The notes: a model not told the origin generated them from the sequence alone. Positions 18,963 through 27,818 are shown, counted from the stretch's first letter. The stretch is DNA of 64,000 nucleotides from Sunxiuqinia indica (GCF_009847015.1 NZ_WVEM01000002.1:186001-250000), one strand, 5' to 3'. Numbers and translations are program-made.

Positions 18963-19649
18963 TTAGTAAGCAAACTCTACAGCTGCTTTTGCATGAATTT
19001 CAGTTGTGTTGAAAAGTGGAATCGTACAATCTTGTTGCTTGATGAGTAGTGGGATTTCGGTGCATCCAAGAATAATTCCTTCAGCTCCGGCAGCTCTTAG
19101 TTTTTCAATAATTGTTAAAAAACGCTGTTTACTTTCAGGTAAAAACTGGTTGATCAATAGTTCGTTGGTAATGCAGTGGTGAATAAAGCTCCGGTCATCT
19201 TCTTCAGGAACCAAAACGTCGATCGATTTTTCATTCAACTTTTCTTTGTAGAAGTCCATTTCCATGGTGTATTTTGTGCCCAACAGACCGACTTTTTTTA
19301 GTCCGGTGTCAGAAATTACAGATGCTGTTTCTTCGCCAATGTGGATTAATGGAATTTTCAAAGCTTGCTGAATGTCACCAGCATATTGGTGTGAAGTATT
19401 GGCACCCAATAGCAGACAATCAGCACCGGCTGCTTCCAATTTTAACGCCGTGTGTTTTAAGGTGAGCATCACCGATAGTTGATCGTTTTTCTGAATCATG
19501 GCATCAATCTCGCCAAAATTGACAGAATAGATTATCATGCGAGCAGCATGCAGTCCTCCTTTTTTTTCATTCATTAGCTGGTTAATCAATCGATAATATT
19601 CGGAAGTTGATACCCAGCCGGTTCCGCCAACAAGACCAATGGTTTTCAT
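18963..19649 (-). CDS. Aspartate/glutamate racemase family protein
   Basis: A 228-residue protein with the family opening MKTIGLVGGTGWVSTSEYYR. Catalysis in this PLP-independent family uses two acid/base residues, one in the xNTxH motif and one in GCTE. Here the second Cys is present (GCTE, Cys196) but the first position is Ala (GANTSH, Ala83), where Asp racemases have Cys and E. coli YgeA has Thr. Racemisation may be one-sided or lost. It probably forms an operon with the DlgD-like gene. A role in amino acid racemisation or as a related isomerase/lyase is possible. Confidence 0.78.
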   Translation of the reverse strand: MKTIGLVGGTGWVSTSEYYRLINQLMNEKKGGLHAARMIIYSVNFGEIDAMIQKNDQLSVMLTLKHTALKLEAAGADCLLLGANTSHQYAGDIQQALKIPLIHIGEETASVISDTGLKKVGLLGTKYTMEMDFYKEKLNEKSIDVLVPEEDDRSFIHHCITNELLINQFLPESKQRFLTIIEKLRAAGAEGIILGCTEIPLLIKQQDCTIPLFNTTEIHAKAAVEFAY

Positions 19650-19708
19650 AGTGCAGTTAATAAAATGTTTTCAGTAATTGAAAGCTGATATGAAAGTATG
19701 AAAAACAA

Positions 19709-19734
19709 AAAAGGGTTGCAACAGCAACCCTTCA
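19709..19734 (-). terminator. Intrinsic terminator of the DUF1080 lipoprotein gene
   Basis: A perfect 9-bp stem (AAGGGTTGC 19711-19719 with GCAACCCTT 19724-19732) has loop AACA. On the minus strand it is followed by a T-rich run (TTTTTTGTTTTT), which fits termination after the gene ending at 19754. Confidence 0.8.
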
Positions 19735-19753
19735 TATTGATCGTAATTTTGCG

Positions 19754-20548
19754 TTATAATTTTTTGAGCTTAATGTTTTTGAACCAAACATCATTTCCAT
19801 GATCTTGCAAAGCGATGTATCCTTCTTTGGCAACATCTGCCCAATCCGGATTCAAACCAGGGAATTTACTGTCAGCAACCAATGCGTTCCAATCATCAGT
19901 CCACAGGTGATACTCAACAACAACTTCGCCGTTTTGCTTATGCACAACCGTTCCCTGGTAGCAAATAATTTCAACACTGTTCCATTCTCCTGTAGGTTTG
20001 GTATTTTGTGGATCTGCAGGAATTAGATCATACAATGACCCAGCCTTTCGGTTTCCATCTTTTCCAAGTATCGCATCAGGATGGCGTTCGTTGTCCAAAA
20101 TCTGCATCTCAGGTGCTGTTTTGTAAATTGGCCAATCTTCAACTTCTTCTCCCAGGTAAAAAATACCCGAGTTTCCGCCTTCAGAAATTTTCCATTCTAA
20201 TTTCAATTGAAAATCTTTAAATTTCTCATCGTACAGAATATCACCACCATCCTCTGCACCGGCCTCGCCTTCGCCAGACCCCTTACACATTAAAGTTCCA
20301 TCAACAATTTGCCATCCACTTGGAAAATGATCTTTGTTGTAACCTCTCCAGCCTTGGCTGGTTTTTCCATCAAATAGCAATACCCAACCGGCTTGTTTTT
20401 CAGCGTCGGTTAAGGTGTTGTCTGGAATAGTTTCTTCAACTTGAGCCGATTTTTCCTCCTTGGCTTCTTCTTTTTTCTTTGTGCCCGAATTACAGGCTGT
20501 AGCTACTGCAAAAATAGCTGTGAGTAGTAGCAAAAATTCTCTTCTCAT
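19754..20548 (-). CDS. DUF1080 lipoprotein
   Basis: A 264-residue protein with a lipoprotein signal (MRREFLLLLTAIFAVATAC, Cys19), then a Lys/Glu-rich linker to about residue 45. The DUF1080 domain spans about 52-262: AGWVLLFDGKTSQGW, GDILYDEKFKDFQLKLEW, ISEGGNSGIFYLG, APEMQILDNERH, GEWNSVEIICYQG and a final GYIALQDHGNDVWFKNIKLK. This is the long form seen in glycan-degrading loci, often called 3-keto-disaccharide hydrolase. The gene stands alone with its own terminator, divergent from pfkA. Confidence 0.88.
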   Translation of the reverse strand: MRREFLLLLTAIFAVATACNSGTKKKEEAKEEKSAQVEETIPDNTLTDAEKQAGWVLLFDGKTSQGWRGYNKDHFPSGWQIVDGTLMCKGSGEGEAGAEDGGDILYDEKFKDFQLKLEWKISEGGNSGIFYLGEEVEDWPIYKTAPEMQILDNERHPDAILGKDGNRKAGSLYDLIPADPQNTKPTGEWNSVEIICYQGTVVHKQNGEVVVEYHLWTDDWNALVADSKFPGLNPDWADVAKEGYIALQDHGNDVWFKNIKLKKL

Positions 20549-20959
20549 GGTTATTAATCTTTTAGGTTATTGATATAAATTCTAATGAATTTATTTTATT
20601 CGATGCGAAATTAATAAAAAACACAGAACAAGCACTAAACAAATTGAAATGGCTTTTTGGAGGAATCTTTAAAAATTTCATCCAATTAAAATGAAAGTTT
20701 TTAAAGGTATTGGATGTAACTCCCTCATTATAATTATCCTTGTTTGAGAAGCACTCTTGTATGGTCGTTTTCATGCTGATTTAAGTTTTTGCTTTTTTTT
20801 CTGAATTTGAGTTAAGTTGATGTAGTCAAATCCTTTATTGTATGGAGAAAAGGGGCATGAATTTTCAGCTTTTCATCAAAAAGCGGATTTCTTTTAGTAA
20901 TTTCGATAGTTGTTTTTAACTGGTCACACTGGAGTGACGTTTATAAAATTTGTGATAAT
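20549..20959. other. Divergent intergenic region DUF1080 lipoprotein / pfkA
   Basis: 411 AT-rich bases. A short palindrome GTCAC-ACTGGA-GTGAC (20923-20938) lies 22 nt before the pfkA start and could be an operator. TTATAAAATTTG just upstream of the ATG is box-like but would leave almost no leader. A 70-codon minus-strand open frame in the middle has no protein-like features and I do not call it. Confidence 0.45.
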
Positions 20960-22006
20960 ATGGGTACTCATAAGTCAAAGCGAATAGGAATTTTAACAGC
21001 GGGAGGAGATTGTCCCGGTTTAAATGCAGCTATCAGGGGTGTTGGAAAAACCGCTATCGTCGATTACGGGATGGAGGTGATTGGATTTAGAGCAGGTTAT
21101 GCCGGCTTAATTGAAAAAGACTATGTCGAGTTGAGTGAATCACATCTTTCAGGGATTCTTACACTGGGAGGTACGATATTAGGTACGTCGCGAGTAAAAC
21201 CTTTTAAGTTTGTGAATGAGGGTGATGACGAAAAGCCAGAGTTGATTAAGCAAAATTACCACGACTTAAATTTAGATGCGCTTGTTTGTATCGGAGGCAA
21301 TGGCACGATGAAAACAGCAGACAGACTTGCCGCAGAGGGAATTAATGTAATTGGGATTCCAAAAACCATTGATAATGACGTTTGGGGAACCGATGTAACT
21401 TTTGGTTTCGACTCGGCCTTGCAAATTGCAACAGAAGCTATTGATCGACTCCATACCACGGCAAACTCGCACCAGCGGGTCATGATTATTGAAGTAATGG
21501 GCCACCATGCAGGTTGGATTGCTCTTTATGCCGGAATGGCCGGCGGGGGCGATATTGTTTTGATTCCTGAAGTGGATTATAATATTCGGTCGGTTTGTAA
21601 AAAAATTGAGGAGCGTTACGAGGGTAATAAACCGTACTCAATTGTCGTGGTTGCTGAAGGGATCAATCATCCGAAGAAAATTTCAGCAGCAGCACACATT
21701 GGAGAGGCCATTTCGTCCTATACCGGAATTGAAACCCGTGAAACCGTCTTGGGATATGTCCAGCGTGGAGGAAGTCCGACTCCGATGGATCGGATATTAG
21801 CTACCCGTTACGGAGCTTTTGCAGCGCAATGCATTGCTGAAGGAAATTTTGGGACGATGGTAGCTATAAGGAATAATTACCTGGAAACAGTTCCGCTGGC
21901 CGACGTTGGTGGCAAGTTGAGCTTAGTTGAGCCAGACAATCCATTGATTTTGAAAGCGCGAAAAATGGGAGTTTCGTTTGGAGACGAATACCAGGAATTA
22001 GGTTAA
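20960..22006 (+). CDS. pfkA: 6-phosphofructokinase
   Basis: A 348-residue glycolytic enzyme, fructose-6-phosphate to fructose-1,6-bisphosphate. Motifs: ILTAGGDCPGLNAAIRG (about 11-27), GGTILGTSR (70-78), GGNGT (112-116), PKTIDNDVWGTD (134-145), MGHHAGWIALYAG, and a late VLGYVQRGGSPTPMDR. Gly115 with Lys135 matches group III enzymes, where Gly at the first site suggests ATP and Lys at the second is shared with PPi enzymes. Asn114 replaces the usual Asp of GGDGT/S. I predict ATP use, but the phosphoryl donor should be treated as open. Confidence 0.92.
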   Translation: MGTHKSKRIGILTAGGDCPGLNAAIRGVGKTAIVDYGMEVIGFRAGYAGLIEKDYVELSESHLSGILTLGGTILGTSRVKPFKFVNEGDDEKPELIKQNYHDLNLDALVCIGGNGTMKTADRLAAEGINVIGIPKTIDNDVWGTDVTFGFDSALQIATEAIDRLHTTANSHQRVMIIEVMGHHAGWIALYAGMAGGGDIVLIPEVDYNIRSVCKKIEERYEGNKPYSIVVVAEGINHPKKISAAAHIGEAISSYTGIETRETVLGYVQRGGSPTPMDRILATRYGAFAAQCIAEGNFGTMVAIRNNYLETVPLADVGGKLSLVEPDNPLILKARKMGVSFGDEYQELG

Positions 22007-22027
22007 TTCTGAAAAATAATTATCAGT

Positions 22028-22058
22028 AAAAATCTCTGCCGTTTGGTGGAGATTTTTT
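22028..22058 (+). terminator. Intrinsic terminator of pfkA
   Basis: A 13-bp stem including two G-U pairs (22028-22040 with 22045-22057), loop GTTT, merges into a T-run. It lies 22 nt after the pfkA stop and may also serve the convergent response-regulator gene. Confidence 0.85.
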
Positions 22059-22072
22059 GTTTTGAAGATCAT

Positions 22073-22783
22073 TTATTTCTTGTCAATCGATGCATTAAAC
22101 CGGAATCCAATTCCATGCAGATTGATGATTTTAATATCCGGGTCACTTTTCAGGTATTTACGCAAACGGGAAATAAAAACATCCAGACTCCGTCCTAAAT
22201 AGTAATCATCCGATCCCCATACATTTTTAAGAATGTCGGATCGGCTCAACACGGTATTCGAATTTTCGCAGAAGTAACGCAACAATTCAGCTTCTTTGTA
22301 GGTCAGTGTCCTTTTTTCATCTCCATGTTGAAGGGTCAGGTTGTCAAACAGAAAATCAAAATGGCCAACTTTACAGCTGCTTAGTTCGTCTTTTTCAACT
22401 TCTTCGGTGTGGCTTCGTTTAAGAAATACTTTGATGCGTAAAAGCAATTCTTCCATGCTAAATGGCTTGGTGATGTAGTCGTCGCCACCAAGTGTAAAAC
22501 CGTTAATCTTATCCTCGGTCATTGACTTTGCTGTCAGGAATATAACCGGAATAGAAACGTCTTTTTCACGTACTTTTTTGGCGAGCGAAAAGCCATCTAA
22601 TTTTGGAAGCATAACATCAAACAAGCAGAGGTCGAACTGTTTTTTTTGAAAAACGTCCCAGGCTTCTTCCCCGTTTTCAGTGGCCTTTACATCGTAGCCG
22701 GCTTCTTCCAGATTATCACGAATAATGAAATTTAATGTTTTATCATCTTCAACCAGCAGAATTTTTTTTCCTGTAAGTTCCAT
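22073..22783 (-). CDS. OmpR/PhoB-type response regulator, RprY-like
   Basis: A 236-residue regulator. The receiver domain (about 7-120) has the acidic pair Glu12/Asp13, the phospho-acceptor Asp56 (CLFDVMLPKLDG), TAKS and Lys in YITKPFS. The winged-helix DNA-binding domain (about 135-232) shows LTYKEAELLRYFCENSNTVLSR and a final LHGIGFRF. It resembles Bacteroides RprY. It follows the kinase gene by 4 nt and is surely its partner. Targets cannot be read from the sequence; the neighbour on the 3' side is pfkA, convergent. Confidence 0.9.
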   Translation of the reverse strand: MELTGKKILLVEDDKTLNFIIRDNLEEAGYDVKATENGEEAWDVFQKKQFDLCLFDVMLPKLDGFSLAKKVREKDVSIPVIFLTAKSMTEDKINGFTLGGDDYITKPFSMEELLLRIKVFLKRSHTEEVEKDELSSCKVGHFDFLFDNLTLQHGDEKRTLTYKEAELLRYFCENSNTVLSRSDILKNVWGSDDYYLGRSLDVFISRLRKYLKSDPDIKIINLHGIGFRFNASIDKK

Positions 22784-22787
22784 GTCG

Positions 22788-24155
22788 CTATTTCTTCGGA
22801 ATTATTATCGTAAATATACTTCCTTTTGGCGAATTATCAGCGACTTCTATCTCCCAATCATGCCGTGCAATTATTTTTCGCACATAATCCAATCCCAATC
22901 CAAAGCCTTTAACATTGTGAATATCACCTGTTGGAATTCGGAAAAAACGACCAAATATCTTTTTCCGAAACTCCTTGGGAATGCCGATTCCATTGTCGGC
23001 AAATTTTAAGTAAATCTGCTTTTTGCCTTCAGATAAACTGACCCAAATGTTCGGCGCTTCATCACAATATTTGATGGCATTGTCTAAAATATTAAAAATC
23101 ACATTTGAAAAGTGAAGTTGGTCTGCTTTTACGTTCCAGTCAGAAACTGAGCTTTCGAAGTTGATTGCGTACGTGTTCCCATTTTGACTGGTTTTAAAGT
23201 CTTCGATGCTTTTTTGGACAAAAGAATTGAGCTCAATGGCTTGAAGGTCAATTTGAAGTACCTGTTTTTCGATGCTGGCCATTTGAAGTACTTTGTCGAC
23301 CTGGGCTGAAAGTCGTTGAGTCTGCTCACTAATAATATTGGTGTATTCCTTCAATCGTAGGGGATGGTTAATAATTTTTGGATCCGAAATAACCTTTGAT
23401 GAAAGATCGATGGATGCAATGGGCGTTCTAAACTCGTGAGTCAGGTTATTGATAAAGTTTTTCTGAATCTCACTCAGCCGTCGCTGTTTAAAAATGACAA
23501 ATAAAGTATACCCGAAAAATAGAATAACGATAAGCATAAACCCACTAACAACATACCAGGCATGAATTTGGTTACTATAGTATTTTGACCGGTTGGGGAA
23601 CGAAACCCCAAAGTAGTAGGTGTACTTTTCGCAGGTGGGTAAACCACATTCTTTTTTAGCCGATTTCGTGTTGTAGTGCTGTTCAAAAAGGACATCTTCA
23701 GCGCCGCATCCGTCAACCGAACGGTTTACAAGCAGCTTTTCCTGAAGGGAGTCATTCTCTTCATTCAAATACTTGCCATATACCATTTTCTCATTTTCAC
23801 AATCGTAAATGGCATATTCAAAATCAACTTTCAGGTTATGGTTTTTAAATTCGTCCAATAAAAAGTGTTCCAGTAAGTCGGGGTGGATATCTTCGTTGAC
23901 ATTCACAACATAATAGTTGTTTGAAATCTGGTCGACCTCATTCGTAAGATTGGGCTTTTTTTCCTTCCCGGTTAACTTTTGATTATAAATAGCAAGTTTG
24001 TGGGCAACACCATTTAAAGCTTGTGTTGTTGATTCGTGAAACTTTTTCTCATTAAGGTCCACTGTATTCTTTAAAAAGAAGAATTGAATCAAAATGATTC
24101 CCAACACGGAGAATGTAGCCAGTATAATGATGTATCTTATTGTGTTCCTTCCCAT
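22788..24155 (-). CDS. Sensor histidine kinase, RprX-like
   Basis: A 455-residue kinase with two membrane helices (about 7-28 and 203-223), a periplasmic domain of about 170 residues between them, no HAMP, then HisKA with His240 (FINNLTHEFRTPIASID) and the HATPase_c domain (N-box NVIFNILDNAIKYC, G1 FADNGIGIP, G2 VKGFGLGLDYVRKI). The architecture matches RprX of Bacteroides. The periplasmic part carries four Cys (119, 150, 170, 175), which could form disulfides or bind metal, so redox or metal sensing is a guess. It is transcribed upstream of its regulator. Confidence 0.9.
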   Translation of the reverse strand: MGRNTIRYIIILATFSVLGIILIQFFFLKNTVDLNEKKFHESTTQALNGVAHKLAIYNQKLTGKEKKPNLTNEVDQISNNYYVVNVNEDIHPDLLEHFLLDEFKNHNLKVDFEYAIYDCENEKMVYGKYLNEENDSLQEKLLVNRSVDGCGAEDVLFEQHYNTKSAKKECGLPTCEKYTYYFGVSFPNRSKYYSNQIHAWYVVSGFMLIVILFFGYTLFVIFKQRRLSEIQKNFINNLTHEFRTPIASIDLSSKVISDPKIINHPLRLKEYTNIISEQTQRLSAQVDKVLQMASIEKQVLQIDLQAIELNSFVQKSIEDFKTSQNGNTYAINFESSVSDWNVKADQLHFSNVIFNILDNAIKYCDEAPNIWVSLSEGKKQIYLKFADNGIGIPKEFRKKIFGRFFRIPTGDIHNVKGFGLGLDYVRKIIARHDWEIEVADNSPKGSIFTIIIPKK

Positions 24156-24321
24156 TATTTTCCCTCTTACTCGATTGGCGAGTACGAAACTACTGATTCT
24201 TTTGATACCGCATTATTCCATTAACAACTCATTAACAAAAGTTAGTGATGCATTAACACCTTTGGGAGTGAAGCTTTTATAGCTTTGCTATCGGTTTTTT
24301 CGATAATTAACGATTGAATAT

Positions 24322-24329
24322 TATCTTTG
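24322..24329 (+). promoter_or_regulatory. Candidate Bacteroidota -7 box for the DUF1573 gene
   Basis: TATCTTTG matches TAnnTTTG exactly, 37 nt before the ATG at 24367. The expected -33 position has only a T-run, so the call rests on the -7 box. Confidence 0.4.
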
Positions 24330-24366
24330 ACAGAGAATTAAAATACCTTATACAAAAACAGTAGTT

Positions 24367-25458
24367 ATGAAAAATTTTTTCATCGTTTTGATCTTAATGT
24401 CTTTTGCTGTTAGCAATACGGTTATTGGGCAAACAACTCAAGCCAAAATCGATTTTGAAACCTTAGAACATGATTTTGGAACGTTTAAAGAAGAAGATGG
24501 ATCGCAGACTTACAGTTTTGAGTTTACGAACAATGGCGCGTCGCCACTTATTTTAAACAATGTTCGGGCGTCTTGCGGATGTACTACTCCACAGTGGACA
24601 AAAGATCCGGTTGCTCCGGGAAGAGACGGCCTAATAAAAGTTAGCTATAACCCTCGAAACCGGCCAGGCCCTTTTAACAAAACAGTTACTGTTAGTTCAA
24701 ATGCTTCAAATCCAACCGTGATTCTTCGTATTAAAGGAAATGTTGAGGAACGCGAGCAAACATTGGCAGAGAAATATCCTCGTGAAATTGGCCCATTGCG
24801 TGCGAAGACCAATCAAATATCGTTCGTTAAAATTTTAGAAAACGAAACAAAAACAGAAGAATTGGTTGTTGTAAACGACTCCGACAAACCTGTAAAAGTA
24901 GAATTTAAAACTCCTCCGGGACACCTGACCGTGAAAGCTGACCCCGAGACTATTCAGCCAAAACAAGAAGGTAAAATTATTGTGACTTATGATGCTGGCA
25001 AGTTGAATACCTATGGTTTCATGATGCACCGTATTTACTTAATTATAAATGGAGATACGAACTATCGTAATTCAATTGGTATTTCGGCAACCATTGAGGA
25101 AGATTTTTCAAGTCTTACAGCTGAAGAAGTGGCGAGTGCGCCGGTTGTAAGCTTTGAAGAGAAGACATTTGATTTTGGCGAAATTAATCAGGGAGATGAA
25201 GTTGAGCACACATTTACGATCAAAAATAGTGGACAGCGTGATTTAATTATCCGTCGGGTAAAAACATCATGCGGATGTACGGCAGTAACTCCTGAAAAGA
25301 AAATTATTTCGAAAAATGAAAGTGTACCGTTGAAGGTGAAGTTTAATTCAAGCGGGAAACGTGGTCGTCAAAATAAGTCAATTACAGTGATTACCAATGA
25401 CCCCAAAAATCCAACCACAATTTTGCGGGTCTCATCGAATGTGAAAACCGCCGGATAA
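24367..25458 (+). CDS. Exported protein with two DUF1573 domains
   Basis: A 363-residue protein with signal peptide MKNFFIVLILMSFAVSNTVIGQ. It has two DUF1573 (ASH-like, immunoglobulin-fold) domains at about 28-125 and 257-360, each with DFG..(K/E).G....F.F.N.G and a SCGCT motif (about 68-72 and 303-307) close to the P-proline turn. The middle (about 130-250) looks like a third, diverged copy without the cysteines. It is common in Bacteroidota and has no proven function; the paired cysteines could bind metal or be redox active. It has its own promoter box and terminator. Confidence 0.88.
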   Translation: MKNFFIVLILMSFAVSNTVIGQTTQAKIDFETLEHDFGTFKEEDGSQTYSFEFTNNGASPLILNNVRASCGCTTPQWTKDPVAPGRDGLIKVSYNPRNRPGPFNKTVTVSSNASNPTVILRIKGNVEEREQTLAEKYPREIGPLRAKTNQISFVKILENETKTEELVVVNDSDKPVKVEFKTPPGHLTVKADPETIQPKQEGKIIVTYDAGKLNTYGFMMHRIYLIINGDTNYRNSIGISATIEEDFSSLTAEEVASAPVVSFEEKTFDFGEINQGDEVEHTFTIKNSGQRDLIIRRVKTSCGCTAVTPEKKIISKNESVPLKVKFNSSGKRGRQNKSITVITNDPKNPTTILRVSSNVKTAG

Positions 25459-25479
25459 CAACAAAATAATAAGAACTTG

Positions 25480-25517
25480 TAAGCCGTTTCATTAATTTTG
25501 GAGCGGCTTATTTTTTT
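25480..25517 (+). terminator. Intrinsic terminator after the DUF1573 gene
   Basis: TAAGCCG pairs with CGGCTTA (arms near 25480 and 25510) and is followed by a long T-run. It lies 22 nt after the stop and about 40 nt before the meaB start. Confidence 0.7.
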
Positions 25518-25558
25518 GTTGTTAGCCGAAACTTTAACTTCGTACAAATTTTTTCTTA

Positions 25559-26689
25559 ATGAGTGCAGATAAAAATCACGATCATATTGAAAACAATGAG
25601 CGATATAAAAGCTTGAATGTGAATAAAGGGATTGACCGACCGGAGATATTTAATGAAAATTCGATTCAGCGTTTCCTGAAAAATAAACGCAGGAAATTGC
25701 TTACTCCCGATGAGTATGTTGAGGGAATTCTGGCAGGAAACAGAACAACGCTTAGTCAGGCTGTTACGCTGGTGGAGAGCGCCAAAAAGGAACATCAGGA
25801 AGTCGCGCAGGAAATTATTACCAAATGTTTACCGCATAGTGGTAACTCACTTCGGATTGGAATTACCGGAGTTCCCGGAGTCGGTAAGAGTACGTTCATC
25901 GAGTCGATGGGTAAGTACATTACCAAGCGGGGAGGGAAACTGGCGGTGTTGGCGATCGATCCCAGCAGCGAGCGTTCGAAAGGAAGTATTTTGGGTGACA
26001 AAACCCGCATGGAAGAGCTTTCGTCCGATCCAAACGCATACATCCGTCCTTCGCCATCAGCAGGTTCGCTGGGAGGCGTTGCACGGAAAACACGCGAAAC
26101 GATTGTGCTGTGCGAAGCAGCCGGGTTCGATACTATTTTTATTGAAACCGTAGGTGTTGGGCAAAGTGAAACAATGGTGCATTCAATGGTCGATTTCTTT
26201 TTATTGCTGATGCTTGCCGGAGCCGGCGACGAACTGCAGGGCATTAAACGGGGAATCATGGAAATGGCTGATGTTATCACCATTAACAAAGCGGATGGGA
26301 ACAATATTGATAAAGCCGAAATGGCCAGAGTGCAGTATAAGAATGCGCTACATTTGTTTCCGCCAACTGATTCAGGATGGAAACCTGAAGTGCTCACTTG
26401 TTCTGCCATTCGACATGTTGGCATTGACAAAGTTTGGATGACGATATTAAAATATGTCGAATTAGTTAAAAAAAATAGTTATTTTCAGCACAAAAGAAAC
26501 GAGCAATCCAAGTTTTGGATGTACGAAACAATCAACGACCGGTTGAAATCAGATTTTTACCAAAATGACATTCTCAAAGGTATGACTGCCGAATTTGAGA
26601 AAAAAGTGCTGGGGGAAGAAATGAGTTCTTTTGTGGCTGCTCGCGAATTATTAGAAAATTATTATCAATCAAAAAAAAATAACAAATGA
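25559..26689 (+). CDS. meaB: Methylmalonyl-CoA mutase-associated GTPase MeaB
   Basis: A 376-residue G3E GTPase that loads and protects adenosylcobalamin on methylmalonyl-CoA mutase. P-loop GVPGVGKST (104-112), AIDPSSERSKGSILGDKTRM (switch I region), ETVGVGQSE (G3-like), and NKADG (G4) are visible. The N-terminus is about 50 residues longer than in short MeaB forms. The mutase genes are not in this window. The stop overlaps the start of the TlpA-like gene (ATGA), so the two are translationally coupled, which is unexpected functionally. Confidence 0.92.
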   Translation: MSADKNHDHIENNERYKSLNVNKGIDRPEIFNENSIQRFLKNKRRKLLTPDEYVEGILAGNRTTLSQAVTLVESAKKEHQEVAQEIITKCLPHSGNSLRIGITGVPGVGKSTFIESMGKYITKRGGKLAVLAIDPSSERSKGSILGDKTRMEELSSDPNAYIRPSPSAGSLGGVARKTRETIVLCEAAGFDTIFIETVGVGQSETMVHSMVDFFLLLMLAGAGDELQGIKRGIMEMADVITINKADGNNIDKAEMARVQYKNALHLFPPTDSGWKPEVLTCSAIRHVGIDKVWMTILKYVELVKKNSYFQHKRNEQSKFWMYETINDRLKSDFYQNDILKGMTAEFEKKVLGEEMSSFVAARELLENYYQSKKNNK

Positions 26690-27783
26690 GAAATTTAGGC
26701 TTGTTAGTTCTTGTATTGCTTTTTATCGCTTCGTGCCAAAGCAATTCTACAAAATACGAAGTGAGCGGCACTGTTGCCGGTCAGGATTCAGGTGCCGTGT
26801 ACCTCGTGAAGGCAGAAAAAGGGCAGGCTGTTACAGTCGATACCACTCAACTGGTCAATGGAGCATTTCGTTTCGAGGGATCGGTCGAAATTCCGGAACT
26901 TCACTATTTAAGAATGAATGAACGGGACTATTTTGCTCAGTTCTTTCTTGAAAACACAGATATAAAAGTAGAAGCATACAAAGATAGTTTGCAAAGTACA
27001 AAGGTTACCGGCTCTCCTGCAACAGATACTTTTAATGAGTTTTTGGATGAGGTGAAAGTTATGAGCGACAAAATGAAAGAATACCAGCAAGAGTATTCGG
27101 CTGCTGCTGCCACCGGAAATCAGAGTGAAATGGATCGGATTAAAATAGATGCAGATGCTTCGAATGAAAACATGCAGGTTTTTGCTAAGAATTTTGTCAA
27201 AGAACACAGTAATTCAATTGTTGCTCCATTTATAACCTTAACACAATTGTCGCAACAATTAGATTTTCAGGAACTGAAAGAGTTGGTTGACATGTTTCCG
27301 ACCCAATTGGATTCATCGGTTTACACACAACAATTAAAAGAATTTATTGAAGAAAAAGGCCGCACGGCTGTTGGTACAGAGGCCCCGGGATTTACAATGA
27401 ACGACACGGAAGGTAATCCGGTGAGCTTGTCGTCTTTCAAAGGGAAATATTTATTGATCGATTTCTGGGCTTCGTGGTGTGGCCCTTGCCGGAAGGAAAA
27501 CCCCAATGTGGTTAATGCCTACAATAAGTTTAACGATAAGAATTTTGAAATTCTCGGTGTTTCGTTAGATCGCGATAAAGATGCGTGGCTAAAAGCAATC
27601 GACGAAGACAATTTAACCTGGACACATGTTTCAGATCTTAAATATTGGCAAAATGAAGTTGCCCGGTTGTATGGGGTAAATTCTATTCCTCATTCAATCT
27701 TGCTTGATCCGGATGGAAAAATTATTGCGAAGAACCTGCGAGGTCAGGACTTACATGATAAATTAGGCGAACTTTTAAATTAG
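26686..27783 (+). CDS. TlpA-like thiol-disulfide lipoprotein (DUF4369 plus thioredoxin domain)
   Basis: A 365-residue lipoprotein (MRNLGLLVLVLLFIASC, Cys17). The N-terminal DUF4369 beta domain (about 22-110) is followed by a helical linker (about 112-225) and a thioredoxin domain (about 230-363) with the active site WASWCGPC (Cys265, Cys268) and the cis-proline loop NSIPHSILLDPDGKI. It is predicted to reduce disulfides in the periplasm, as in Bacteroidota TlpA/ResA homologues. The start overlaps the meaB stop. A strong terminator follows 7 nt after its stop. Confidence 0.9.
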   Translation: MRNLGLLVLVLLFIASCQSNSTKYEVSGTVAGQDSGAVYLVKAEKGQAVTVDTTQLVNGAFRFEGSVEIPELHYLRMNERDYFAQFFLENTDIKVEAYKDSLQSTKVTGSPATDTFNEFLDEVKVMSDKMKEYQQEYSAAAATGNQSEMDRIKIDADASNENMQVFAKNFVKEHSNSIVAPFITLTQLSQQLDFQELKELVDMFPTQLDSSVYTQQLKEFIEEKGRTAVGTEAPGFTMNDTEGNPVSLSSFKGKYLLIDFWASWCGPCRKENPNVVNAYNKFNDKNFEILGVSLDRDKDAWLKAIDEDNLTWTHVSDLKYWQNEVARLYGVNSIPHSILLDPDGKIIAKNLRGQDLHDKLGELLN

Positions 27784-27789
27784 ATATTC

Positions 27790-27818
27790 AACCGGCTTTT
27801 ACAGCCGGTTTTTTTTGC
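27790..27818 (+). terminator. Intrinsic terminator of the meaB-tlpA operon
   Basis: A perfect 8-bp stem AACCGGCT (27790-27797) with AGCCGGTT (27803-27810), 5-nt loop, then eight T. Confidence 0.88.

Noticed and set aside
20562-20774. 70-codon minus-strand frame upstream of pfkA
   Set aside because: No RBS, no conserved residues, AT-rich intergenic DNA.
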